Positions 34,730-45,057 of a DNA stretch of 64,000 nucleotides are shown here, piece after piece. Below the pieces are notes generated by a model that did not search any database, had not been told where the DNA came from, and saw only the letters and a program-made list of their open reading frames with translations. A program made the translations under genes and the position numbers. Source of the DNA: Amycolatopsis arida (lineage in GTDB: Bacteria; Actinomycetota; Actinomycetes; Mycobacteriales; Pseudonocardiaceae); contig NZ_FOWW01000003.1 in NCBI RefSeq assembly GCF_900115565.1, positions 1 to 64,000 on the forward strand, in the 5' to 3' direction. Position 1 is the first letter of the stretch. The number at the start of each line of letters is the position of its first letter.

Positions 34730-35247
34730 CAGCGACCACTCCCCGCGTACACGACCGCCTCCTCGTCGCCGCCCAGCTCGAACGCGTCGTGGATCGCGCG
34801 CACGGCGTCGTCCACCCGCTCGTCCCGGATCAGCACCGAGATGCGGATCTCCGACGTGTTGATGATCTCGATGTTCACCCCGGCCTTGGCCAGCGCCTCG
34901 CAGAAGGTCGCGGTGACCCCGGGGTGCGAGCGCATGCCCGCGCCGACCAGCGACACCTTGCCGACGTGGTCGTCGTAGAGCACCGAGCTGAAGCCGAGCG
35001 CGTCCTTGATCTTCTCCAGCTCCTCCACCGCCTTCGGCCCGTTGGCCTTGGAGAGGGTGAAGGTGATGTCGGTGCGGCCCGAGCTGGTGTTGGAGATGTT
35101 CTGCAGCACCATGTCGATGTCGATCTCGGCTTCGGCGACCACCCGGAAGATGCGCGCCGCGGCACCCGCGGTGTCCGGCACCCCCGTCACGGTGATCTTG
35201 GCCTCCGACCGGTCGTGCGCCACACCGGTGATCAATGCCTGTTCCAC
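34729..35247 (-). CDS. Aspartokinase beta subunit from internal start
   Basis: Within ask, GAGGAG lies exactly 6 nt before GTG at 35247, in frame. Translation from it gives a 172-residue protein ([20 protein letters not shown]...), which is the two-ACT-domain regulatory subunit. In C. glutamicum the beta subunit is also 172 residues and starts at the same place in the alpha chain, giving an alpha2beta2 enzyme. The internal ribosome site is seen; the product is inferred from that precedent. Confidence 0.8.
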   Translation of the reverse strand: MEQALITGVAHDRSEAKITVTGVPDTAGAAARIFRVVAEAEIDIDMVLQNISNTSSGRTDITFTLSKANGPKAVEELEKIKDALGFSSVLYDDHVGKVSLVGAGMRSHPGVTATFCEALAKAGVNIEIINTSEIRISVLIRDERVDDAVRAIHDAFELGGDEEAVVYAGSGR

Positions 35248-35994
35248 GGGGATCTCCTCAATCGAGCCGGCGACCGTCGTGCCCGGCTTGTCGCTGTAGG
35301 AAGAGCGGACCCGGATCGGCACGCCGTAGCGGCGGGCGTACTCGACCGAGCGCAGGTGCAGGATCTTCGACCCCGATGCGGCCAGCTCGAGCATCTCCTC
35401 GTACGGGATCGTGTCCATCTTCCTGGCGTTGGACACGATCCGCGGGTCGGCGGTGTACACACCGTCCACATCGGAGTAGATCTCGCACACGTCGGCGTTC
35501 AGCGCGGCGGCCAGCGCCACCGCGGTGGTGTCCGAGCCGCCCCGGCCGAGCGTGGTGATGTCCTTGGTGTCCTGCGAGACCCCCTGGAAGCCGGCCACCA
35601 GCGCGATGTAGCCCTGCTCCAGTGCCTCGCTGACCCGGCTCGGTGAGACGTCGATGATCCGCGCGTTGCCGTGCACCGAGGTGGTGACCACCCCGGCCTG
35701 CGACCCGGTGAACGACCACGCCTCGGCGCCCAGCGCGGAGATGGCCATCGCGACCAGCGCGTTGGAGATGCGCTCGCCGGCGGTGAGCAGCATGTCCATC
35801 TCACGCTCGGGCGGGACGGGGTTCACCTCCTGCGCGAGGTCGAGGAGCTCGTCGGTGGTGTCGCCCATCGCCGAGCAGACCACCACCACCTCGTTGCCCG
35901 CCTTCTTGGTGGCCACGATGCGTTCGGCCACCCGCTTGATCCGGTCAGCGCTCTCCAGCGACGAACCACCGTACTTCTGGACCACGAGCGCCAC
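34729..35994 (-). CDS. ask: Aspartokinase, alpha subunit
   Basis: 421 residues, the same length as the Corynebacterium glutamicum enzyme. KYGGSSL (7-13) begins the amino-acid-kinase domain, and [16 protein letters not shown] is the aspartate/ATP site. Two ACT domains follow (about 265-340 and 345-420) that bind lysine and threonine for concerted feedback inhibition in relatives. It phosphorylates aspartate as the first step toward lysine, threonine and methionine. A separate beta subunit is predicted to start inside this gene at codon 250. Confidence 0.96.
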   Translation of the reverse strand: MALVVQKYGGSSLESADRIKRVAERIVATKKAGNEVVVVCSAMGDTTDELLDLAQEVNPVPPEREMDMLLTAGERISNALVAMAISALGAEAWSFTGSQAGVVTTSVHGNARIIDVSPSRVSEALEQGYIALVAGFQGVSQDTKDITTLGRGGSDTTAVALAAALNADVCEIYSDVDGVYTADPRIVSNARKMDTIPYEEMLELAASGSKILHLRSVEYARRYGVPIRVRSSYSDKPGTTVAGSIEEIPVEQALITGVAHDRSEAKITVTGVPDTAGAAARIFRVVAEAEIDIDMVLQNISNTSSGRTDITFTLSKANGPKAVEELEKIKDALGFSSVLYDDHVGKVSLVGAGMRSHPGVTATFCEALAKAGVNIEIINTSEIRISVLIRDERVDDAVRAIHDAFELGGDEEAVVYAGSGR

Positions 35995-36155
35995 GTGCTC
36001 GTACCTCCTCGTCGGGCGCCCGCCGCCTCACGTGCCGAGAATGCCGCGCACCCGCATTTCGTCCGACTCTGACCGGTCAGCCTACCGGGGTCGCCACCCG
36101 CACCCACCCGTCTCTGTGGTCCCGACCACTTCCGGGGGAGTGCGAGGATCCCGGC

Positions 36156-36749
36156 ATGGACAAGCTCGCGCAGACGGATGTGCCCGTGCACGACCTGATC
36201 GCCCACCGGTGGAGCCCGCGCGCCTTCGACCCCGACGCGGTGCTGCCCGACCGCGCGTTGCGCGCCCTGCTGGAGGCGGCCCGGTGGGCGGCGTCGTACG
36301 GCAACACCCAGCCGGCGCGGTACCTGGTGGGCCGGCGGCCGGACGCGTCGTTCACCCGGCTGCTCGGCACGCTGTCGGAGAACAACCAGAGCTGGGCGCA
36401 CCGGGCGTCGGCGCTGCTGGTGGCCGTCGCGGTGACCCGCAACGCCAAGGGCGAGGTGCCCTTCGCCGAGTACGGGGTGGGGCTGGCCACCCAGAACCTG
36501 GTGCTGCAGGCGGTGGCCGAGGGCCTCGCCGCGCACCAGATGGCCGGCTTCGACCCCGAGGCGGTGCGCCGCGAGTTCGCGCTGCCCGACGAGGCCCGCC
36601 CGGTGGTGGCGATCGCGGTGGGAACGCCGACCGGGGCGGAGGTGCTGGGCGACCCGCGCCGGATCGAGCGGGAGCGCGCCGCCCGGGAGCGGCTGCCGCT
36701 GGTCGAGCTGGCCTTCACCGACCGTTGGGGCACCCCGGCCGTGCCATGA
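36156..36749 (+). CDS. Nitroreductase-family protein
   Basis: 197 residues. The N-terminal RWSPRAFDPDAVLPD matches the FMN-binding (RRSxRxF) motif of the family, and AARWAASYGNTQPARYLVG the next conserved region. YGVGLATQNLVLQAVAEGLA is the central helix and RPVVAIAVGTPTG the C-terminal FMN contact. It should use NAD(P)H to reduce nitro or quinone compounds. The natural substrate is unknown. GAGGAT precedes the ATG. A 14-bp inverted repeat begins within the last codon. Confidence 0.9.
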   Translation: MDKLAQTDVPVHDLIAHRWSPRAFDPDAVLPDRALRALLEAARWAASYGNTQPARYLVGRRPDASFTRLLGTLSENNQSWAHRASALLVAVAVTRNAKGEVPFAEYGVGLATQNLVLQAVAEGLAAHQMAGFDPEAVRREFALPDEARPVVAIAVGTPTGAEVLGDPRRIERERAARERLPLVELAFTDRWGTPAVP

Positions 36750-36792
36750 AGGCCACCTTCATGGCGTTGAGCGCGACCAAGGTGGCCTTCAT
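36746..36792. repeat. 14-bp inverted repeat at the nitroreductase stop
   Basis: ATGAAGGCCACCTT (36746-36759) and AAGGTGGCCTTCAT (36779-36792) are perfect complements 19 bp apart. Each is followed by GGCGT. It can serve as a terminator. The core GAAGGCCACC also forms the dps terminator arms at 25499-25530, which hints at a family of dispersed inverted repeats. Confidence 0.75.
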
Positions 36793-36824
36793 GGCGTGGG
36801 GCTGATCGCCCGCTGGGGCGGGCG

Positions 36825-37301
36825 CTAGAGGGAGGTGCCGCCGATCCTGCGGATGATCCGGGCCAGCACCGAGGACACGATCAGCCAGAAGATCGCCGCG
36901 ATGCCGTAGTTCACCAGCACCCGCAGCTTGGCGTCGTCTGGGGTGAACAGGTCCTTGAAGCCCAGGGCCAGCGAGTCCGACCAGTCGCGCACGAACGAGA
37001 CGATGCCGTTGTCCGGGTTGGCGTCGCCGACCACGAAGACGACGTGCAGCACGAGGATGGCCGCGAACGCCAGGCCGACCCAGCGGACGATGCCGGCGAG
37101 CAGGCCGACGATCCGGTCCTTGACGGCGAGCCAGTCCACCCGACGGCGCGCGGGGGTTTCCTCCGTCTCGTCCGGCGCGGCATGGTTGCCGTAACCCGCG
37201 GCGTCGACCGGGGGCAGCGCGCGGGTGGCGTCCGGGTCGCTGCCGTCGCTGGTGTCGGCGGCCCTGCGGTTCCGTTCCGACCTCTCGGCGTGCTCGGCCA
37301 T
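36825..37301 (-). CDS. Hypothetical membrane protein
   Basis: 158 residues. A polar N-terminal 55 residues with many acidic and basic residues is followed by two hydrophobic segments (IVGLLAGIVRWVGLAFAAIL with VLHVVFVVG, and VNYGIAAIFWLIVSSVLARI) and a basic end. The loop between contains DNGIVSFVRDWSDSLALG. No family was recognised; a similar protein precedes leuA in related genomes as far as I recall. It is divergent from leuA and converges on the nitroreductase gene. Confidence 0.75.
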   Translation of the reverse strand: MAEHAERSERNRRAADTSDGSDPDATRALPPVDAAGYGNHAAPDETEETPARRRVDWLAVKDRIVGLLAGIVRWVGLAFAAILVLHVVFVVGDANPDNGIVSFVRDWSDSLALGFKDLFTPDDAKLRVLVNYGIAAIFWLIVSSVLARIIRRIGGTSL

Positions 37302-37414
37302 GGTGGGCAGTCTGGCACGTGCCCCCGGCGAACGCTACGGGCGAGTAACCCCGTGGCGCGGCCCGCGGTAACGGTTTGGTCGCGCCCCGCCTTCCACAAC
37401 CGCTGCCGGGTGGT

Positions 37415-37427
37415 TACAGTGGGCCCG
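37415..37427 (+). promoter_or_regulatory. -10 element of the leuA leader transcript
   Basis: TACAGT (37415-37420) is followed by GGGCCC and then the GTG of the leader peptide at 37427. This spacing puts the transcript start at or next to the GTG, so the leader peptide would be leaderless. A convincing -35 was not found. Confidence 0.55.
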
Positions 37428-37438
37428 TGGCGCGTGCC

Positions 37439-39339
<1,901 letters not shown>

Positions 39340-39345
39340 GCACCG

Positions 39346-39380
39346 GCCCGCCGCGCCGGGTCCGTTCCGGCGCGGCGGGC
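39346..39380 (+). terminator. leuA terminator stem
   Basis: GCCCGCCGCGCCGG and CCGGCGCGGCGGGC are perfect 14-bp complements around a 7-nt loop, 7 bp past the leuA stop. Confidence 0.85.
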
Positions 39381-39414
39381 GACGCGCGGTGCCCGGCTGG
39401 GGGATGATCGAGCG

Positions 39415-40401
39415 ATGCGAGCGGAACGCCTGGTGGCGCTGCTGTTCACGCTGCAGAGCCGGCGCAACGCGACGGTGCCGGAGCTGGCCGCGGCGCTCGG
39501 CGTGTCCGAGCGGACGATGCAGCGCGACCTGGCCACGCTGCGCGACACGGGCGTTCCGATCTGGACGGAGCCGGGTCGGCACGGCGGAGTGCGGCTGGTC
39601 GCCGGGTGGCGCAGCCGGCTGGACGGGTTGACCTCCCGGGAGGCGGTGGCGCTCTTCGCGATGGGGGTGCCCAGGGCACTGACCGAGCTCGGCCTCGGCA
39701 CCGCCGTCGCCGGCGCGCACGCGAAGGTCAGCGCGTCCCTGCCCACCGAGCTGCGGGAGCAGGCGCAGGAGGTGGCGCAGCGGTTCCACCTCGACGCGCC
39801 CGGCTGGTTCCGCGGTGAGGACCAGGCCGCGGAGTTGGGGACGGTGGCCAGGGCGGTGTGGACGCGGCAACGGCTGCGGATCCGCTACCGGCGGGGCGAC
39901 CAGGAGGTCGAGCGGGTGCTGGAGCCGCTCGGGCTGGTGCTCAAGGCCGGTGTCTGGTACCTGGTGGCCAGGGTGCCGGACGCCAGTTCCGAACGCTCCG
40001 CGGTCCGTACGTACCGGGTGGCCCGGATCGTCGCCGCGGAGGAGCTGCCCGAGCGGTTCGACCGGCCGCCGGGCTTCGACCTGGCCCAGTGGTGGCGACG
40101 GTCCTCCGACAGCTTTGAGCGGGCGCTGCTGCGCGAACGGGCGCGACTGCGGCTGAGCCCGGCCGGCCGGCGGGCGCTGCCCGGGGTGCTGGGCGCGGAC
40201 CACGTCGCGGAGGTGCTGGACGCGGCCGGGCCGCCCGACGCGGACGGCTGGATCGAGGCCGACGTTCCGCTGGAGAGCTTCGACATCGCCGTCCGGCAGC
40301 TGCTCGCCCTGGGTCCCGAGGTGGAGATCGTGGCACCGGCGGAGCTGCGAAACGCCTTCGCCGACCTGGCTCGATGCATGCTGGCCCGCAACAGCCCGTG
40401 A
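39415..40401 (+). CDS. WYL-domain transcriptional regulator (HTH-11/DeoR type)
   Basis: 328 residues. The N-terminal winged helix is VPELAAALGVSERTMQRDLA with TLRDTGVPI and a GGVRL wing. The WYL domain follows, with RQRLRIRYRRGDQEVERVLE, then PLGLVLKAGVWYLVARV (the W-Y-L core) and SAVRTYRVARI. A C-terminal WCX-like domain closes the protein. WYL regulators bind single-stranded nucleic acid or small ligands and often control DNA-damage or defence genes. No target is evident nearby; the divergent space is occupied by leuA's end. It is followed by composite repeat copy C. Confidence 0.9.
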   Translation: MRAERLVALLFTLQSRRNATVPELAAALGVSERTMQRDLATLRDTGVPIWTEPGRHGGVRLVAGWRSRLDGLTSREAVALFAMGVPRALTELGLGTAVAGAHAKVSASLPTELREQAQEVAQRFHLDAPGWFRGEDQAAELGTVARAVWTRQRLRIRYRRGDQEVERVLEPLGLVLKAGVWYLVARVPDASSERSAVRTYRVARIVAAEELPERFDRPPGFDLAQWWRRSSDSFERALLRERARLRLSPAGRRALPGVLGADHVAEVLDAAGPPDADGWIEADVPLESFDIAVRQLLALGPEVEIVAPAELRNAFADLARCMLARNSP

Positions 40402-40448
40402 CGGCCCCGCGCTCGGGCCGCTGGGCGCGAAGCCGGCTCGGGGGTGCG

Positions 40449-40555
40449 GGCCCGCCCACCCCGGGGGCGCCGGGCGGTCCAGCGTATCGCCGTCGGGGTG
40501 CCGGTGCGGTGTCGCGTGAGATCTGTGGATGGTTGGGAGCGATGTGGACAACTCG
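40449..40555 (+). repeat. Composite repeat copy C, module 1 (DnaA-box-like pair)
   Basis: The block holds GGCCCGCCCACC (40449-40460), GGTCCAGCGTATCGCCG (40476-40492), the 9-mer TGTGGATGG (40524-40532) and the perfect DnaA-box complement TGTGGACAA (40543-40551), 19 bp apart. The order is the same as in copy B. Confidence 0.75.
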
Positions 40556-40632
40556 ACGTCTCGTCGCTGCCTGGCTGGGATTGCGGGTGGAGCTGGGGTT
40601 ACTGCCGAGCTGGGTTGCCATGTCCCTCGGGT

Positions 40633-40743
40633 CCCCACCCCGAAGCCGGATTGTGTTGACGATCGTCGGCACCGTGTCAAGCCGGGAAAGAGTGGCTTGA
40701 CACGGCACCGCCGACCGCAAAGCGGCTTCGGATCGGGGTGGGG
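40633..40743. repeat. Composite repeat copy C, module 2 (111-bp palindrome)
   Basis: Differs from copy A at only six or seven positions. Two of these are a compensatory pair in the central stem: CAAGGC facing GCCTTG in A is CAAGCC facing GGCTTG in C, so the base pair is inverted but kept. Confidence 0.9.
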
Positions 40744-40830
40744 AGGGGGAATGGCTGATGCTCCGCGCCTAGTGAGGTGTGCCTCGAGCTGGCGGTGATC
40801 CTCGGACAACACCCTCACGCCCGCTGACCC
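40744..40830 (+). repeat. Composite repeat copy C, module 3 (short tail)
   Basis: AGGGGGAATGGCTGATGCTC and then one CCGCGCCTAGTGAGGTGTGC unit with CTCGAGC follow the palindrome, the shortest tail of the three copies. The remaining 140 bp to the SDR stop hold nothing recognised. Confidence 0.65.
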
Positions 40831-40969
40831 CGAGGCGTGGCGTGGCCTTGGTTTGCCCCCGTCCCCTTCGTCCTTGCCGGTCCTGTGGACACTGCCGGCT
40901 TCCCAGAAGGGGACGCGGGACGACGCACCCGACGAGGCGGTGCAGCTCGAGGGATTTCGCCCCGAAGCG

Positions 40970-41887
40970 CTACCGGTACCCCGTCGGATCCGCCGGCTTG
41001 CCGGCGTCCTGAACCTCCACGAGGTAGCGCCAGCCGTCCGGCCGGCTGCCGTCCACGTCGTCGACGTCGTAGATCTTCGCCAGCTGCCCGCTGGACAGGG
41101 TCTGCCCGGTGAACCGCGCGGCGTCCGGATCCGCGGCGAGCGCGGCCACCGTCCTGCCGACGAAGGTGGGCGACTCGGAGATGCCGAAGTGCGGCTCCTT
41201 CACCAGCGCGTCGCGCCAGTTCTCCTCGGTGACCCCGTAGATCTCCAGCATGGCCTCGGACCGCAGCCAGCCCGGGGTCATCGCCACGGCCACGCCGCCG
41301 TGCGGCCGCAGCTCCTCGGCCTGCGCGATGGCGAGGTGGTGCGCGGCCGTCTTGGCGACGTAGAACGACAGCGAGGTGCCCTTGCGGAACCGGGCGTTGT
41401 ACTCGGCGGTGCCGTCGGTCATCTCCACCACCAGCCCGCCGGGGCGGCGGATCAGCAGCGGCAGCAGGTGGTGGCTGGTGATGACGTGCGCGTCGATGCC
41501 CAGCCGGATCTGCCGGAGCGCGCCCTCCAGCGAGTGCTCCCACACGGGCTTGCCCCACTCGATGTAGTGGTCGCCGCCCCACACTCCGTCGACCAGGACG
41601 TCGAGCCGGCCGTGGTCGGCGTCGATCCGCTCGGCGAGCGCCTTCACCCGCGCGGGGTCGAGGTGGTCGACGCGGATCGGGACGGCCTCGCCGCCGGCCG
41701 CGGCGACCAGCTCGGCGGTGTCCTCGATGGACTCCGGCCGGTCGACCTCCGAGCGCTCGGTGCGGGTGGTCCGCCCGGTGACGTACACCGTGGCGCCCGC
41801 CCGACCCAGCTCCACCGCGATCGCCCGGCTCGCCCCCCGGGTGCCGCCCGCGACCAGTGCCACCTTGCCGCGCAACGCTCCGCTCAT
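40970..41887 (-). CDS. SDR-family oxidoreductase
   Basis: 305 residues. The nucleotide-binding start is VALVAGGTRGASRAIAVELG, with TGRTTR after strand 2 suggesting NADP preference. The catalytic YxxxK is SFYVAKTAAHH. The usual NAG motif is replaced by VDGVWGG. The protein is longer than a classical SDR at the C-terminus (YDVDDVDGSRPDGWRYLVEV). The substrate is unknown. Confidence 0.88.
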   Translation of the reverse strand: MSGALRGKVALVAGGTRGASRAIAVELGRAGATVYVTGRTTRTERSEVDRPESIEDTAELVAAAGGEAVPIRVDHLDPARVKALAERIDADHGRLDVLVDGVWGGDHYIEWGKPVWEHSLEGALRQIRLGIDAHVITSHHLLPLLIRRPGGLVVEMTDGTAEYNARFRKGTSLSFYVAKTAAHHLAIAQAEELRPHGGVAVAMTPGWLRSEAMLEIYGVTEENWRDALVKEPHFGISESPTFVGRTVAALAADPDAARFTGQTLSSGQLAKIYDVDDVDGSRPDGWRYLVEVQDAGKPADPTGYR

Positions 41888-41985
41888 CGTGCTCCTTCTC
41901 GTCGTGGCTCGCCTGTGCCGACCACCATCGCGGGCAACCCCGTCAACCGCCGTCGTGGTTGCCCGGCCGGCGCTAACCTTCCGGC

Positions 41986-43455
41986 GTGAACCGCCTCACT
42001 CCTCCGGAGCCAACCGAGACCGAGAACGGGTTCCTGCACGCCGTGGCGGCCGGCGAGCGGCTCGACCTCACCGACGGTCCGGCGCCCGAGCTGCGGGCCG
42101 AGCTGATCCGGCAGGTGGTGCTGGACCAGCACGAGTCGCCGGCGGACCCGCGGGGTATCTGGGTGCGCGGGGCGCGGATCGTGGGCGCCCTCGACCTGGC
42201 CGAGGTCGACAGCCCGCTGCCGCTGCGGCTGCTCGACTGCCGTGCCGACGAGCCGATCCGGCTGATGGGAGGGCGGTTCCCGGCGCTGGATCTCTCGGGG
42301 CTGGTGGGTGTGGGGATCGCGGCGCAGGAGGCGGAGATCGCCCGCACCCTCACCCTGCGCGACGCGAGGCTGCACAACGCCGGTCCGTATCCCGTGGTGC
42401 ACCTCGGCGGTTGCCGGATCGGCGGGTTGCTCAACCTGAGCGGCACCCGGCTGAGCACCCCGGAGGGCGTGGCGCTGCAGGCGAGCAACCTGCGGACCGG
42501 CGGCGGGGTGTTTCTCAACCAGGGCTTCTCGGCGGAGGGCGGCGCCGAGCTCGGGGCGGTTCGGCTGCCCGGCGCGGAGCTCGGTGGGCAGCTCAACATG
42601 GGCGGTGCGCGGGTGGTGAACCCGAACGGGCCGGCGCTGGTCGCCGACTACCTGCGGACCGGCAGCAACGTGATGCTGAACCACGGTTTCGCCGCCGAGG
42701 GGAGGCGGGACAGCGGGACCGTGCGGCTGGTCGGGGCGCGGATCGGTGGGCGGCTGATGTGTGAGGGCGGTCGGGCGAGCGCGCTGGCGCCGGGTGACCT
42801 CGCGGTGAACCTCTCCCGGGTCGAGGTGGGTGGGGACGTGCTGCTGCCGGCGTCGTTCGCCGAGGGCGCGCTCGACGTCAACGGGCTGACCTACACCGGC
42901 ACGATCAGCGAGGCCACCCTGGCGGAGTGGCTGGAGCTGCTGGCGACCAGAACGACGTACTACGCGAGCCAGCCGTACTTCCAGCTCGCGGCCGCGCACC
43001 GGGCGGCGGGGCACGAGCGGGACGTGCGGCGCATCCACATCGCCCGGCAGCGGGACCTGCTGCGCCGGGGCGACCTGGGGTTCTGGGGGCGGCTGTGGCA
43101 CCGGGTGACCGGGCTGACCGTGGGTTACGGCTACCGGCCGGGGTTGGCGCTGCTGTGGTTGCTGGGCGCGGTGCTCGGATCGGTGCTGCTCACCGTGGGG
43201 GTGGCCGGGTCGGCGGGGCTGGTCGACCGGGCGGGCGCGCCCGGTCGGTGCTCGGTGGTGGAGCAGGTGGGGCTCGCGGTGGGCGCCGCCACGCCGTTGA
43301 TCCGCACGGACGGCACGCAGCGCTGCGTGATCGACGCGAGCGGCGGTCTGGGGCAGGCGGTGATCGCCGGGAACTGGGTGCTGCAGGCGCTCACGTGGGC
43401 GTTCCTGACCCTGTTCGTCGCCGGCTTCACCGGCCTCATGCGCCGTTCGGTGTAG
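41986..43455 (+). CDS. Membrane protein with repetitive beta-solenoid-like domain
   Basis: 489 residues. From about residue 55 to 300 there are repeating segments of about 20-35 residues with the pattern (V/L)RL.GARIGG.L.(M/L).G.R, for example GAVRLPGAELGGQLNMGGAR and GTVRLVGARIGGRLMCEGGR, suggesting a right-handed beta-helix. The C-terminal third has two strong membrane helices (LALLWLLGAVLGSVLLTVGV; LQALTWAFLTLFVAGFTGLM). Homologues are often labelled membrane-associated oxidoreductase, but no nucleotide or metal site is visible, so I do not assign that activity. It starts at GTG 41986. Confidence 0.8.
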   Translation: MNRLTPPEPTETENGFLHAVAAGERLDLTDGPAPELRAELIRQVVLDQHESPADPRGIWVRGARIVGALDLAEVDSPLPLRLLDCRADEPIRLMGGRFPALDLSGLVGVGIAAQEAEIARTLTLRDARLHNAGPYPVVHLGGCRIGGLLNLSGTRLSTPEGVALQASNLRTGGGVFLNQGFSAEGGAELGAVRLPGAELGGQLNMGGARVVNPNGPALVADYLRTGSNVMLNHGFAAEGRRDSGTVRLVGARIGGRLMCEGGRASALAPGDLAVNLSRVEVGGDVLLPASFAEGALDVNGLTYTGTISEATLAEWLELLATRTTYYASQPYFQLAAAHRAAGHERDVRRIHIARQRDLLRRGDLGFWGRLWHRVTGLTVGYGYRPGLALLWLLGAVLGSVLLTVGVAGSAGLVDRAGAPGRCSVVEQVGLAVGAATPLIRTDGTQRCVIDASGGLGQAVIAGNWVLQALTWAFLTLFVAGFTGLMRRSV

Positions 43456-43487
43456 CGCGCCGGTGAGCGGCGCCCCGAGCAGGTGAG

Positions 43488-44843
43488 TCAGCGAGCGGTG
43501 CGCGGCCCTGGAAATCGCCCGGTTCGACACTGCCCCAGGTGAACCCGGTCGCGGCCAGCCTTCTTCGCCCGGTACAGGGCGGTGTCAGCGGCGCGGACGA
43601 GCTCATCCAGGCTGCCCGGCGCCGGGCCGTGGTAACACGCCGCGCCGATCGACACCGTCACGGCGGCGTCTCTTCCCCGAGCGGGGTCGTCCGCGGGAAG
43701 GTGGTCGTCGATGCGGATGGCCGCGATCCGCCGACGGATGCGGTCGGCGATCGCCACCAGGTCGCGGTCGGTGACCGCGGGGACGGCGACGGCGAACTCG
43801 TCGCCCCCATAGCGTCCGGCGAGGTCCTCGTTGCGGATCTCGCCGCGGATCGCGTCGGCGACCGCGCGCAGCACCCGGTCCCCGACCGGATGGCCGAAAG
43901 TGTCGTTGACCGTCTTGAAGTGGTCCACGTCGACGACGAGCACGCCGACCGCCTGCGCCTTGGTGCGCGCGGCGGCCAGCAGCTTCTCGGTGGCCTGCGT
44001 CCACCAACGAGGTGATGCCAGTGCCGTCTTGCCGTCCAGCCGCGACTGCAGTTGGAACTGCCACACGAGCAGCCCGCGGTGCAGCGCGATCAACACCACG
44101 ACGATCGCGGCCAGCAGCACCGGAAAACTCACCAACACGGCCGCGGTGAGCACCCCGAGGGCGAGCGCCCCGGCTTCCAGGACGTACTCACCGGCGTTCG
44201 CGAACCGGGTGCGCACCGTGACGCCGGGGGTGGACAGCGCCAACGCCACGTACACCAGTCCGGTGTTGATCGCCCAGCGCACCAGTCCCGCCGCGGTCAG
44301 GACGGCGAGATCCCGTGCTCCGCCGGCCAGGCTCGGCTCCAGCGGCCCCGGGTGGTGCCACATCCCCGCGGCGAGCACCGCGACCGCGACCTGGGTGGCC
44401 AGAAGCACGGTCGCCGCGGAGAACACCCAGCGATACAAAGGCTCTGGCCGAGTCCCCGGCCAGAACCGCCACCACGCCACCAGGTAAGTCCACACCACCA
44501 TGGCCAGCGCCAGCGCGGGTGGCAACACGATCAGCGCCGCGAAGCTCCACGCGCTCTTCGTGTCGATGAACGGCGTGCCCTCGACACGGACGTACTCTCG
44601 CTGCCGCTCGACCTGCCGCCTCAACCCGATGTGCACGGCCGCGATGTGCACGACCGCCGCCGCGGCCAGCACCCCGAACCGCACCAAGTCGACCCGGTCC
44701 ACGGGCACGGTCCGCGCGACCACGGCGGTCCCCGCGACCGCGATCCCGACGACGGTGAACACGTAGGCACGTACCGGAGCGGACTCATCCCACAGAGCCC
44801 ATCCCGCACGCCACCACCGTCGAACACTCAGCATGACCCTCAC
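43488..44843 (-). CDS. Diguanylate cyclase with N-terminal membrane sensor
   Basis: 451 residues. About seven hydrophobic segments fill residues 25-260 (a MASE-like membrane sensor). The C-terminal GGDEF domain has VLVVDVDHFKTVNDTFGHPV with the metal aspartate and GRYGGDEFAVAV with the intact active site. An inhibitory I-site RNED lies five residues before GGDEF, so product feedback by c-di-GMP is expected. The C-terminal ADTALYRAKKAGRDRV is typical. No EAL domain is present. The start may be ATG 44834 instead of GTG 44843. Confidence 0.92.
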   Translation of the reverse strand: MRVMLSVRRWWRAGWALWDESAPVRAYVFTVVGIAVAGTAVVARTVPVDRVDLVRFGVLAAAAVVHIAAVHIGLRRQVERQREYVRVEGTPFIDTKSAWSFAALIVLPPALALAMVVWTYLVAWWRFWPGTRPEPLYRWVFSAATVLLATQVAVAVLAAGMWHHPGPLEPSLAGGARDLAVLTAAGLVRWAINTGLVYVALALSTPGVTVRTRFANAGEYVLEAGALALGVLTAAVLVSFPVLLAAIVVVLIALHRGLLVWQFQLQSRLDGKTALASPRWWTQATEKLLAAARTKAQAVGVLVVDVDHFKTVNDTFGHPVGDRVLRAVADAIRGEIRNEDLAGRYGGDEFAVAVPAVTDRDLVAIADRIRRRIAAIRIDDHLPADDPARGRDAAVTVSIGAACYHGPAPGSLDELVRAADTALYRAKKAGRDRVHLGQCRTGRFPGPRTAR

Positions 44844-45057
44844 CAGGGTGAACCGACCGCGACCGGGCGATTACGGTAACCAATTCGCCCCGCTCTGCCC
44901 AGGGCTTTCGCACGTCAGCAGGAAGGCAACGGAAACACCACCTGAACGGCCCATAACAACAGCAAGGTCCCCTATCGCAACGCGAGCCGGGGTCGGGTGG
45001 CCAACGGCAAGCGTGGCAAGTTCTCGAAACCCGATCGGAGGCGGGTGGAACCCAGTC
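44844..45057. other. Intergenic, AT-richer region upstream of the cyclase gene
   Basis: No gene was recognised. The segment is clearly less GC-rich than most of the window, like the gene remnant beside it, and probably contains the diguanylate cyclase promoter. No specific box could be assigned. Confidence 0.35.
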
